The position numbers were made by a program, and so were the translations under genes. Below the pieces are notes generated by a model that saw only the letters and a list, made by a program, of their open reading frames with translations, was not told the origin of the DNA and ran no database searches. 64,000 nucleotides of DNA from Annona cherimola (lineage: Eukaryota > Streptophyta > Magnoliopsida > Magnoliales > Annonaceae): assembly GCA_030490835.1 (NCBI GenBank), contig CM059972.1, positions 43,751,452-43,815,451 on the forward strand. Direction: 5' to 3'. Shown here in pieces: positions 47,739-58,857 of the stretch. The stretch's first letter is position 1. The number at the start of each line of letters is the position of its first letter.

Positions 47739-50700
47739 TAAAAAATTTTTCACATCCCTATTTTGGGCTTGTTTAAAAACCAAGCATATGCATATAATTC
47801 TTTTTCATGAACACATTTGCATAGAAATCTTTTTAGCTCAACCTTGATCTATATACACCTTTCGGGTAAACACTTTTATGACCCTGTTTAGGGTAAACAT
47901 TTTCATATAAACTCTTAAAACTCCACTTAGGGTAAACCTTTTTTCGTATAAATCATTTCATATCCCAATTTCTGGATTTACGCAAATGCATTTCTCCCTA
48001 TTCAATAGTGACACTTACGAAGTGATCATCTACCTTTTGGAAAAGAAATCTATCATATAACAGCACGCTAGCCAAGCAGCCGTTCCTTGAACCTGCTCCC
48101 ATCTCAGGGAGGGCGTTGCTGGCCTCCTGCCTTCCCTTAGCGACTTGGCCATATGTAGAGGGGGCCCCAGTCCGTCTGCGACCATCTCTACAATTGACAT
48201 ATTCATTGTTCTGGTGTACCATACATCATCATATATGTCCATATACTAGCATGATTTCATGAAATATCACAGACCTCAGTCCGTGTCCATTTTAATAATC
48301 TTGAAAAGTGGTGCCTTCTTTAAATATATTTTCATAAACATTATTTGAATTCTAGTTTCAGGATGACCACCCTTAAATAATTTTAGAAATATTTAAGTAA
48401 AACATTTTGATAAACGTTTGTAATATTTGAGAAAATAATATTTTTAAAAATGTTGCTTGTAATAAATTTTAAATCATCATGATAAAGAAATTTCAAAGCA
48501 TTTCAATATTCAAGAAAAGAAAGCTTTTCTTACTAACGTTTTCTTTATTTCCATTTCGGGGCTTTTCGTAAGCAATGCAATTGATCATCTTCCTTTATTC
48601 ACCTTGTTATTATATACTTGTCCACATATCATCATTGTCATTTTTATGTAAAGAAGAGCTTGCATACTCTTTGAATACGATTTTTGCAAACAAAAATCAA
48701 TTCATTTTGTACAGTTAACTTATTGGGTTGGTCACCCTTAAACCCTTTTTAAAAACATTCGCATAAACAATTTCAAAACATTTTCAAAGTATTTTCATAT
48801 TTAAAGGAAGTCAAAAATTTTCAAACAAACCATTTCAACAAATGGACCATGTCCAAATCATCGTTTATTTTCAAGTATCATGCCAAGGAGTAAACAACTT
48901 TTTTCTACAAATCAAACCCCTGTTTTTCATAATGGTACTTGTTTTTCACAAAATCCTGTGAAAGTAAAACTCAAAACTTGTTTACAAATATTATTATGGA
49001 AAGGTCAAACCTCCCCCTTTTTTATATAAAATTCTTTAGAAATAGCACATTCAAGAACTTGCTTACTTGTAAGCGATTGTTAAAATCATCAATGGACAAC
49101 ATTTTCAATCTTTGCAACACTTAAGATAAAATAAAGTTTTTAAGAAGTGTTGGTTGCTTATAATGAAACAATTCTAAGGCATTTCATTTAAGCCATAATT
49201 TCAAGACTTGTGCTTGCTCACTTGTAAGAAATTCTTAGAAGCATCAATATAAACACTTTTAATCATTTCAACAATTGGGATGAAATCAATATTTTCAAAA
49301 GTTTGCTTGCTTACCTGTGATAGCTTCAATCCCTTTCTTCCACCTTCTCTTTGCCTTTGCCTAGAGAAATGAAAATGATATTTCATTTATATACATAGAA
49401 TTTCAAATGCTTGTACATCTTAGGGTTTTCCAACTCACATGAATTTACATCAAGCTAACTTACACCATTTCTCTTCCAAGTTTGGTGTCAACTTTTCCAA
49501 TTCACCTATTGGTGTAACTTGTGATTCAATTGTGACCATTCTTCCCATTTTGATACTCTTATTTAGGTTAAGTTTCCAAGCTTATTATAACCATTGAGAT
49601 TAGCTTAATGTATGGAAGTTTAACACCTCTCATTTATCATTTAACACCCATAATTTTGCATTTCCATCTCGGTATTCATTCAAGACATCTATTTATGAGT
49701 TAGGGCTACTAGTTTCAATCTCAAATTTTTGAGATTTTATAATTTTCTCAAAACATCCCTATCTTTTCTAATTTTGTCCCCTTCATGTGCACCCTTTTTG
49801 CCACACATACATCATGAGATAATCAAAGGAATCTCAAACAGAATTTTTCCCTCAATTTTTGCTTAATTTAGCCATCTATTTACACATTAATTAGGGTACA
49901 ACGAAGTAACTAGGATCGCTTATCAATTTATTTCGAAACAGAATTTTTCCCCCTATATTATTGGACATCCCAACACACATACATGTAAACAGAATTTTAT
50001 TTTCATTCCCAATAGTTTGAGCATCCCGTAATCACTTCAAAAGTAATGTCTTTCATACCTATAATCACCCACATGCATTCTTGTTCATATCAAGTTTCAT
50101 TTCCACTTAAAATGGATGGAAATTTTACCTAGTTGCTACTTCAAAATTCCACCCAACAATGGTCCATCATATAGGCTTGGTTGGGCATAAATTTAATATT
50201 AAAACAACTCACATAATCAACAAATAATAAATTATTAAAACAGCTACATAAATTTGAAACTAATTTAAATTTCAGCATGGTGCACTTGTTGAAAACAATT
50301 CTTAAGTCATACATATCATTTCCTTGATGCTTGAATTAAATCTCTCAACTCATTTAACATTTAATAGCCCTACCAAGGGCTACGGAAACCATCAATTATA
50401 TTCATAAATGAATCAACTTTATGACTCATTACTTGAGCTAGAAACTTTCAATTTAACAAAACCAAAATTTAATTTAAACACCAACTTGAAATGTTATGTT
50501 TGCTTCCTCCTTGCTGAAGTTGGTTCCTCCTCTTCTTCCCTTCATTTTCTTTTCTTTTTCTTCTCCTTTCCTTCTTCTCTTTGGATGTCCACCTTGCTGG
50601 ACTCCTTTTTTTTTTTAACACTTTGTTGTCCATAAAGAATGTGCAAAGCTGCCCCTTCTCTCCTTATATATTGTTGGATTTCTAACCCTTAAATTCCACC

Positions 50701-52098
50701 TTATTTGGGACTTAATAATTCTCATATTCATCCATACATGTGCTGTCAAGTTTCCCCCTTGAAATTTCTGTTTTATATATTTTTTTTTGACAAAAAATCT
50801 GTTCCAAATCTGTCTCTTGATCACGTCCCTAGTTGTCCATCTTTTTGCCATTTCGTGGACATCAAAATTTGTCCACTTGCTGCCCCATTTAATGTCGCCG
50901 ATATGCAGCAGCCTTTGATGCAATTTGTTTGAATTTTTGAAATTGCAAAAATTGTTCAAAATTCACTCATTTGGACACCTCAATTATACCATTAATTGCA
51001 TTGACTTTTGCATTAATTAATCCACTTTTTGAAAAAAATTCAATGGTTTTTAACCATAAGTGGTTAAATATTTTCCTATGAGATTTAGCTTAATCAAATC
51101 TATTTATATAATAAGCCATCCTGTTTTAGCTATTCATAAAAAATTTCACCTCAAAATGACCATTCTAGTGCAAGATATGAGTATTTAAAAATGTCTCATA
51201 AAAATTGATGAAATTAAATTATTGTCATCATAATTTAATTGTGATTAACATAATCCATACCATTCATGAGGTAGAGCACATCAACATATGCTTACCTTTC
51301 AAATTTCACGTCAATCCGCCTTATAGGCATCAAGTTATGAATTTTTCAAGTAATGACCCAATTTATCCCATAATTATCATCAATTTAACATAATAAATGG
51401 AATAATTAACCATGCCACGTCATCATTTCCTACACCTCATTTCATCTTTTTGTGCACATTTAATCATATTGAGCTAGTTAATCACCTTACTTAATCAATT
51501 GCCTTAATCACATTTGTCCAATTGAATCATACAATTAACAATTATTAAATTCCTAAATTACATGTATTGGTCTCGAAATGTTCTAAGTATCTCAAGGCGT
51601 AAACAACAACTGCCTAAGTAGATGAAGGAGAATAAAGGGGGAAGAAGAAGGCGAATAGTGCGGCGAGAATGTGCGAGGCCGAAGGGAGACAAGAGGCGTT
51701 GTGAATGGGGCACCATCACAAAGAGAGAATGACTTGGGGCACAAGTTGCACGAAAGAGAGGGAATATGGGAGGAGTCTAGGGCGAGAGGGAATTAGGTGC
51801 TTCACAGGTGGGAGAAAGGGTGCACAAGCAAGTTCTGGGAGCGGAAATGGGAAGGGATGAAAAATTAGGGAGAGATATATTAGATATATTATATCCTATA
51901 AACAGGTTGAACGGGTTATATAAATGGATTGACGGGTTGTGAAACCTCAATCCTAATCCATTTATTTAATTAAATGGTTGAACGGGTTGGAGGATCATAA
52001 ACCATTTATTCAAAAATTCTAACCCAAACCCATTTATGAACGGGTTGGATGAGCGGGTTGGCGGGTTGACCATTATTATTAACAGCTCTAGCCACATC

Positions 52099-53085
52099 TC
52101 CTTCATATGATGGCCCACATGTTGGACAAAAGATCACCATTGATCTCTCTTGTCAAGGATACGGTCCATATGGCCTACACATAAGCAATATTTTTTCCTA
52201 ATTAATCCAAATTTTTTTTTATGAAAAAGAGATCTTTTCTAGAATGAATGCAAATAAGAAGGCCCACCAAATGTGTCTTCTGAATCTCTAAAGATGTGAA
52301 GGGGGTTAATCAAACTCTTTGCCAAGTCAATAAAAACAACACTTTTATTCTTTTAGTTTATTGTCATAAAGGAACCTCCGCAATTCCTTTGATGAAATGG
52401 ATAATGCACTTGGGTGATCTTTTGTCCAATAAATATCTAAAAATCTCCAAAATTAGTAAAAATTGGTATACGTATTAAATACACTTAGATTAACATTTTA
52501 TGAAGAAATTTTTGAAATTTTTTTAAAAAATGAGTTAAATGCACCCGGGTGCACTTCGGCACTCCAAAAAAAAAAGACCCTGAACTAAGCACTCTTGACT
52601 AATTCGGTTTATGCCACATTTTAGTTGCATTTGATTCAAAAGCTAAGGATGCGTCAGATTCTTATTCTTTTTTCATAATTTTTCAACTATTTAGATGTCA
52701 CGATGCTGAGAGGAACGCTATTAATCTAATGGTTGATTGAATGGACTGCTGAGATTGATGACGGAGGAAAATGAACATGGATCTTGAAGCTGTCAGGTGG
52801 AGCTCAAATTACTCACATGTTTATCCGGAGTTCTCTCCGCAGAAGACTACTTCATTTTCCAATGAACTGGTACTTGCAGCAACACGTTAGTTACGCATGC
52901 TCATCCTTACATGTGCAAAATATTTTAGAAGCATTAAAACATTTGAGTCATTAATCAAGCATGGCTCACAGGAATTGTCAGATATTTATATAGGGAGCTA
53001 TTCCTGATTAATGTTGAGGCCTTAGAAAAAGAAAAATTGCTTGCGAAGGAAAAGAAAACGCGTGGGTATTTGTAGAAAAACAGAA
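52099..53085. other. Intergenic, nothing recognised
   Basis: No supported gene or repeat boundary. This is the flank beyond the split hAT-like element. The ORF at 52296-52478 has no recognisable features. Confidence 0.5.
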
Positions 53086-53093
53086 GTCGATAC

Positions 53094-54238
53094 TAGTGTT
53101 ATTAAAACCGGACCGGACCGGTCCGACCGGGAACCGGTCCCATGGCCGGTTCGATCCGATACGGTTCGGTTCGATTACCAGAAACCGCTCAAACCAGTGA
53201 ACCGGCGGTCGAACCGTATTTACCGGTTCGACCGGGTTCGACCGATCGGTTAATAAAATAATGATAATTAAATATATATATTTAAAAAAAAAACCGGAAC
53301 GCGTGCCCTGACTGCCTGCCCGACGCCTTCGTCTTCTTCCCCATTTCGAAAGTCGAATCATTAATCTTCCTCTTCGCCGGCGCCAGCAGGATCCCGCCTC
53401 CCGGCACTCCCGCATCCCTCTGCGGTTCTGCCCTATCTCCGTCGCCTGCACGATCCAGCCACCCACGCAGTCCACCAGCCCCGCAGTCCACCACCCACGC
53501 AGTGCGTCACCCACAGCGCCGGCACCAGCAGGATCTCGCATCCCGCCACCCACACAGTCCGCCGGCCCTCGTCTTCCTCGCCGGGCAACGCTGCTGCCCA
53601 CGCACGCCGTCCGTCTCCAGTCGTCTGTCTCTGGTCGTCGTCGCCGTCTCGCTGCCTCGCCGTCCGTCTCTGCCTCTCCGCCTGCGTACGGTATTCTTAG
53701 TTTCAAATCTACAAATTTAAAATTTTAACATATTTTAAAATGTTTAGTATTCTTAATTTTAAAATGTTTAGTATTCTACTATTCTTAGTTTTAAAAAATT
53801 AAAAATCAAAAAATAAAAATAAAAATATAAAATACCAAATATATTTTAAAAATACCAGATTTTAGTTTTACAACATGAAAATAATCAAATATATTTTAGT
53901 TAAATAATTTTATGAAAATAACCTAAGTACATAATTACATATTGCAATCCTAGCTCAAGGAGTAAATTTAAAACATTCTATTAATTTTTTTCAGCATATT
54001 TTGTACTTATATTGTTATTCTTAAAATCTAACATATATATATTTAGGATTTATAAAAATATAATTTTATCAATATATTTATTTTAAATTTAAATTAAAAA
54101 TAATTAAATATTTATGACGTCATAAATATGTCATGCTGACATCATCGGTTTGAACCGGTTTGATTAACCGGTCCGACTGGTTCGAACCAGACCAGTAACT
54201 TTTCCGGTTCAATCACCGGTTCGGTTCTAACAACACTG
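53094..54238. mobile_element. Non-autonomous hAT-like element, 1145 bp, with GC-rich insert
   Basis: Termini are TAGTGTTATTAAAACCGG and, inverted, CAGTGTTGTTAGAACCG. Perfect 8-bp duplication gtcgatac at 53086-53093 and 54239-54246. The subterminal regions are dense in CCGGTTCGA/AACCGG units (53106-53250 and 54145-54230). A GC-rich, CCG/CAG-rich block (about 53290-53700) contrasts with AT-rich DNA to 54130. The minus ORF of 232 codons that covers it looks like low-complexity translation, not transposase. Confidence 0.85.
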
Positions 54239-54246
54239 GTCGATAC

Positions 54247-56519
54247 ACGACCAAACTTGTAAGAATGACCCCATTGAGCCTGCATTCCTATATACATATA
54301 CATGTTCGAGTATTTGAGTGCACCTGACCGACAGTGCACACGTACAGATTTGTTCATATTTTCCTAAGTACGTGCATGTACAATGGAGCAACGACAGACT
54401 GTATTTAATATTGTAATAGTTTAACACCATTCTCAGAATGGTGGTTGGTTCCCATCTCGCACCAGCTCCATGCATAAATTTTACTTCGAATGAGTAATGA
54501 CTCATCTACATCAAAATCGATAAATTGAACAGTGGGGATCATTCGATTGATGATTTGATTAGTTGATATAGTTCCAATCTATGACTTTTGTAGCAAGATG
54601 GGCTCGTCTGTCCCCAAACCTTTCAGGTGTGACAAGGTACCATCACATCATAGAGAACCTAATTGGTAAAATTTCAGTAGTGGAATTGTCATTGACGGAA
54701 AATAAGTGTGTACTTGATAACTTACACGGGAAGAGAGGGAATGGTAAACTCATTTTTATATATTTTTCATCTTACATATTTTAGTTATTTTATTTTTATA
54801 TTTTTATCAGCCTAATTCAATTATTTTCTTACTCAAATATCCTATTTATTCTCTTTTTATCCTCATCATGTCATATCACTTTCACAATTTCTAAATTTTC
54901 TTCATTTTCCCCCCTCTTTATCTTCCCTCGCTAATGTTACCAAAGACACGAAAAAACCAAGGTTAGATCATCACTAGTGGCTCAAGTTCAGCTTGGATGG
55001 TCTAACCATGGCAGCATTTGTTCAGATGGATGATGGATCCAACAAGATGCATTTATTTGCTTGTCATTGGCACGTGGAAGCAGTAAGCCAATATGGGTAT
55101 GCTTGCGGTATGCACGAGCAAATGGAAATATAATAAACTACATGAGTCATCCTCGATCGACAATAGACATGCAGTAGAAATTTTGTTTCTCCCGTGGCAC
55201 ACATGTGGCATGCTGGCATGTGAGACAACTTGTGGTATAGAGGTGCTCCATAGGCCACACGATAGCGCTGTATTATTTAAAAAATTCAAAACAAATACCC
55301 TTGTATTTAAAAATGACTTAAATAATTCTGTATTTAAAAATCCAAAATAAATATATACACATATTCAAAAATAGTAAAACTTGGTTTATAGATTAAAAAT
55401 GACTAGATTAACATGTTTATAAAAAAATTTCAAAAAAAATATATTTGGACTGGTACTGGTCTGAAATGATCAACAGGCATCATATCCGTAGGTAGCTATG
55501 GATGTCAGATATATTACATAAAAATATGTAGGAAAAACAGGTAGATAGTCAGTTGAACATCGTCATCTCTTTTTCTTTATTTCCAAACAAAATATTGAGA
55601 TTGGATCCAATCGTGTCTGCAAAGATAGATTAGTTGTAGATAGCATGCTTAGACTTCAACCATCTCTCTCATGTCAAAACTCAAAATGCTAAAAGCAGCA
55701 AGTTCACCCCTTGAAGGAATTATTTTGAAATGTTGTGTATGATGGATGGGACTGATGCACCATCTTCTTAGTTTCTTCTTCCTGCTATATATGCTAGTTG
55801 TCTGCTATGCACTTCCAAGCAGTCAACACACCTTGAAATTGTTCTACCAGTAGCTGTGATACTACCTTTCTTTACTTCTCTATTAATCCTAGATCATCAT
55901 CTGTAAAGAGCATGCATACATAGTCACATATGTTTTTTTATAACTTTCAACTGGATCAACTAGGAACTGAAATCACTAAATTGATGATGGATTAGGTTCA
56001 AATATTCATCAACACCTCTCATGATCTAGCTTCCTAAAGCCTACTAAAAGAACAACCAATCTCCCAAGTTTGGCAGTCCTAAAGAATTGTAGACCCACTT
56101 TAAGTACATTAATTAGGTGGATGATTTGTTTTCTAGAAAGATATGAGCAAAATGACAAACCTTAAGGGGCCTATTGTAATGAAACTTACCCTTCAACAGA
56201 AGGTAAACTGCTAAGATTTTTAGATAAAGTTGTTAAGGGTAATGATTAAAACGATAAAAGATAATGAGAAAAATAAGATCATTTAGATAGATAAATGTCA
56301 TGTTAGAAACTAATTAAAAGAGATGCATTCATAACCCTTGGTTGAAAGATTGGTATACCAAATTCTAAATGTGCCTAGGAAGACATTGTCTTCTACGACA
56401 CTAAATGGAAGCGAGAGAAGTGAACATTACTCAAGACAATAGGGTTGGAGATGGCAACTAGTAAGAATGGGGGGAAGGGGGGGGAGTGGGGGTGGAGGTG
56501 GGTGCGTGTGTGTATGTTT
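54247..56519. other. Intergenic, nothing recognised
   Basis: No convincing ORF, RNA gene or repeat boundary. ORFs of 60-92 codons on both strands lack coding character. A short G-rich run occurs at about 56470-56505. Confidence 0.5.
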
Positions 56520-56524
56520 ATAGA

Positions 56525-56870
56525 GAGAAATAATCCAATACAATTGGTTGTAAGTTACAACCACTTGATTTTTAATTTTTTAACATTCAATTCACGAATT
56601 ATATTTAGAACTATTTGTTTAGGCTATACACAAAAAATCAAGTTAATTAAAAACTTTATAATCAATGATCTTTAAATACATAATTATAAATAACCTCATG
56701 CATTTACATTTATTGTGAAATACATACAAATCCAAATAATATGAATTTTCAAGTACGCAAATACGACTGAAGCAAAACATGATGGATGACTTGGATTTAA
56801 AAGAAAACAATTAAAAAGTTAAAAAATTCAACTTATTGCATATTACATCTGGTTGTATTGAAGTACTTAA
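56525..56870 (+). mobile_element. MITE, second locus
   Basis: Full-length homologue of 22235-22580 (aataatccaatacaattggt at the left, catctggttgtattgaag at the right). The ends are roughly complementary around CAATACAAC. Non-coding. Confidence 0.65.
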
Positions 56871-56884
56871 TATATACATATAGA

Positions 56885-57250
56885 AAAATATTCGAGTAAA
56901 AATACTCTAGTACATTCAATCTACACCATAATTAGGGTGCAACTCACTATCAACAAGGCCCATTTGATTATAAAATTAATATCTACCTCACTTATTGTAT
57001 TTAGAATTATTTATTCTAGTAGTATACCAATTTTATCCAAAATTAAACATACTTACGGGTCTTAAAATGGTACAGAAACCAACATAATAAAATAGTTTGA
57101 TATAAAAATAAATTTTAGAGTTATATTTTCAACATCTAAGTGGTAAAACATGATTTTTACATGCATAAATGAGTGTATAAAATATTATTATATTTTAATA
57201 AATATGCGGTCCATTTTGGAGGGAACTACACTCTAATTATTGTACAGATG
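56885..57250 (+). repeat. Unnamed repeat following the MITE, second copy of 22595-22925
   Basis: Same order of shared blocks as at 22.6 kb. It is again immediately downstream of the MITE. Confidence 0.55.
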
Positions 57251-58039
57251 ACCTGCACATGAAAGGTTCTATGTACGATGTTAGAAAATGAACTAGAATA
57301 GGGTTGACCTTAACCCAGTAATGCTCAATCGAAGTTGCGCTGGGACTGACAGAAATTAATTTTATATCTTGTTCTCTACGAAGGTAATAATAATAATTGC
57401 CCAAATTAAGCTAGCAGGTTGCCTTACTGAAAAAACCGCCAAAGTTTCAGACAAAATTTTACAACACGAACTATTAAGATTATGTTAATATAACCCTACA
57501 AAATTTGTTTCCATGAATCGGAACGAGAATGTGAATGAGAAAACGTGAATTTTGTTGAATAAAGTGCACGTAAAGAAAGAACTACTCAAATTAATTGAAT
57601 GGGAATGAAGCATTCATGAACTAGCGAGGACTTCTTCGATGAAGTGGCTAGTGTCAAACTTTCTTGTATTGTTCAATCATTTCTCTGAGCTAATAATTAC
57701 TGAGTATGGTGGGGCAAATATTTGAGATGGATCACAGGCACAATATCCAAGTGGTGCGGAGATGGTGAATTAGGAAATTTCTGGGTTATCTTCATCATCA
57801 TTTCATATCAATTTGGGTACGACAGTTGGACGAACAAAATTATTGTTCACTCCATTCTCAAGAAAAGACCACAGATGGCATCAGCACAAAACTGATTAAC
57901 GTGTTCTATGGTGAGCTAGACAAATGAATGTGCACCCCCAGATTAATTTGAACTTTGAAGGCAATGTATAATGCGGGCCAAACATTCAACAACTGTCCCA
58001 CAAAAGAATATAGTGGAATACTTTATCACTTTTGTAATG
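57251..58039. other. Intergenic, nothing recognised
   Basis: No supported gene. An ORF starting at 57955 runs through the AAT microsatellite and is not convincing. Confidence 0.45.
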
Positions 58040-58067
58040 AAATAATAATAATAATAATAATAATAAC
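58040..58067. repeat. (AAT)n microsatellite
   Basis: Eight or nine AAT units followed by AAC/ACG variants. Translated, it gives a run of isoleucines in a spurious ORF. Confidence 0.9.
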
Positions 58068-58857
58068 AACAACGACAATAAATCAAATCATGTACTTCTG
58101 TGAGCCAGCTGGTGCAGCAGTCGTTGGTTACACATGTCCGGAGTCTTTAACCAACTTGCCAAGGACTTTCCTCTGTCTAACCCTACAACATCCTTTTCTC
58201 GTGAAAAACCAGGTAATCCAACTCATGCCCCTTCCGGTCATGGCAAAGAGCCTAACCAATTTATTGTTGTGAGACGCCCATGGAAAAGATTAATTCGATC
58301 TTCAAAACCATCGTCTATCGTCACCATCCATCTCATCCCAAAAAATAAATAAATAAATATGGTCAGATGTAGATTGAATGATTGATATATTCTAGCAACG
58401 GATGTTAGACTTCTTCAACTGCATGGGTAAGTTCCAGCGATGCTCGAAGTGGGCTTGAAAAATGATTAACAACTAATACAAGACCTCAGCCTCCCTGGTT
58501 CGAGATCTGGAGATCGAGAGAGAGAGACACCTTCCGTGGGTGTTTCGTCGAGTTCAACAAAGCCAAGCACTGTTGCCCTCTCCACAAAGGTAAGAAAATG
58601 AATTTTAGCTAAATCAACGCAACCAACCAGTGTCTCCATCTCACAGAAGAACACCCTGATCTTAAAGAGGTAACAGAGACTTCCCGGAAGGGTTGTGGGG
58701 CAAGAAAAGATGCAGATTCTTAGCAGTCAAAAATCATTATCACTTTCCGCATTCTAATACATGCTAGAAATGAGAATGGATAATTTTTCATACATTTGAA
58801 ATTCCTGCAAAAAATTGAGACAACTCGGATTAATGTATGTTACGGGTTATGTGGTCA
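58068..58857. other. Downstream flank of eIF3b, including its probable 3' UTR
   Basis: The 3' UTR of the minus-strand gene must begin at 58857 and run leftwards. I could not fix a polyadenylation site. No other gene is supported; the ORFs at 58134-58352 and 58466-58654 have no recognisable domain. Confidence 0.45.

Larger units (their letters stand above)
37901..51594 (-). mobile_element. Solo Gypsy LTR, ~4.7 kb, split by a later LTR insertion
   Basis: The plus-strand left end is TGTGGCACCC (37901); the right end is AGTATCTCA (51594). Target duplication: aggcg at 28912-28916 (now left of the Athila insertion) and at 51595-51599. The LTR itself is 37901-38036 plus 46993-51594. It belongs with the LTRs at 9703 and 38037, by its terminal block and by the GC-rich block at 48060-48190. 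A minus-strand TATATAA at 50670-50664 lies upstream of a pyrimidine-rich (plus-strand) R/U5-like stretch. No interior remains. Confidence 0.85.
28163..52090. mobile_element. hAT-like element (about 1.25 kb) split by ~22.7 kb of nested insertions
   Basis: The left terminus TAGGGGTGTTAAC (28163) and the right terminus (inverted TAGAGCTGTTAAT, 52090) are flanked by the perfect 8-bp duplication gccacatc at 28155-28162 and 52091-52098. The left part 28163-28916 and right part 51600-52090 carry the same AACCC/GGGTT subterminal sequence as the 592-bp element at 23310. Everything between came later. The interior on both sides is purine-rich and non-coding (gagagagggggaagg near 28560; ggcgagaatgtgcgagg near 51660). 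Confidence 0.85.

Noticed and set aside
53008..53706. 232-codon minus-strand ORF
   Set aside because: It covers the GC-rich and CCGGTT-repeat part of a hAT-like element, is Arg/Gly/Pro low-complexity and runs across the element's boundary. No domain.
57955..58352. Two overlapping plus-strand ORFs upstream of eIF3b
   Set aside because: One is carried through the AAT microsatellite as poly-Ile; neither shows a domain. A faint resemblance to LINE ORF1-type sequence could not be supported.
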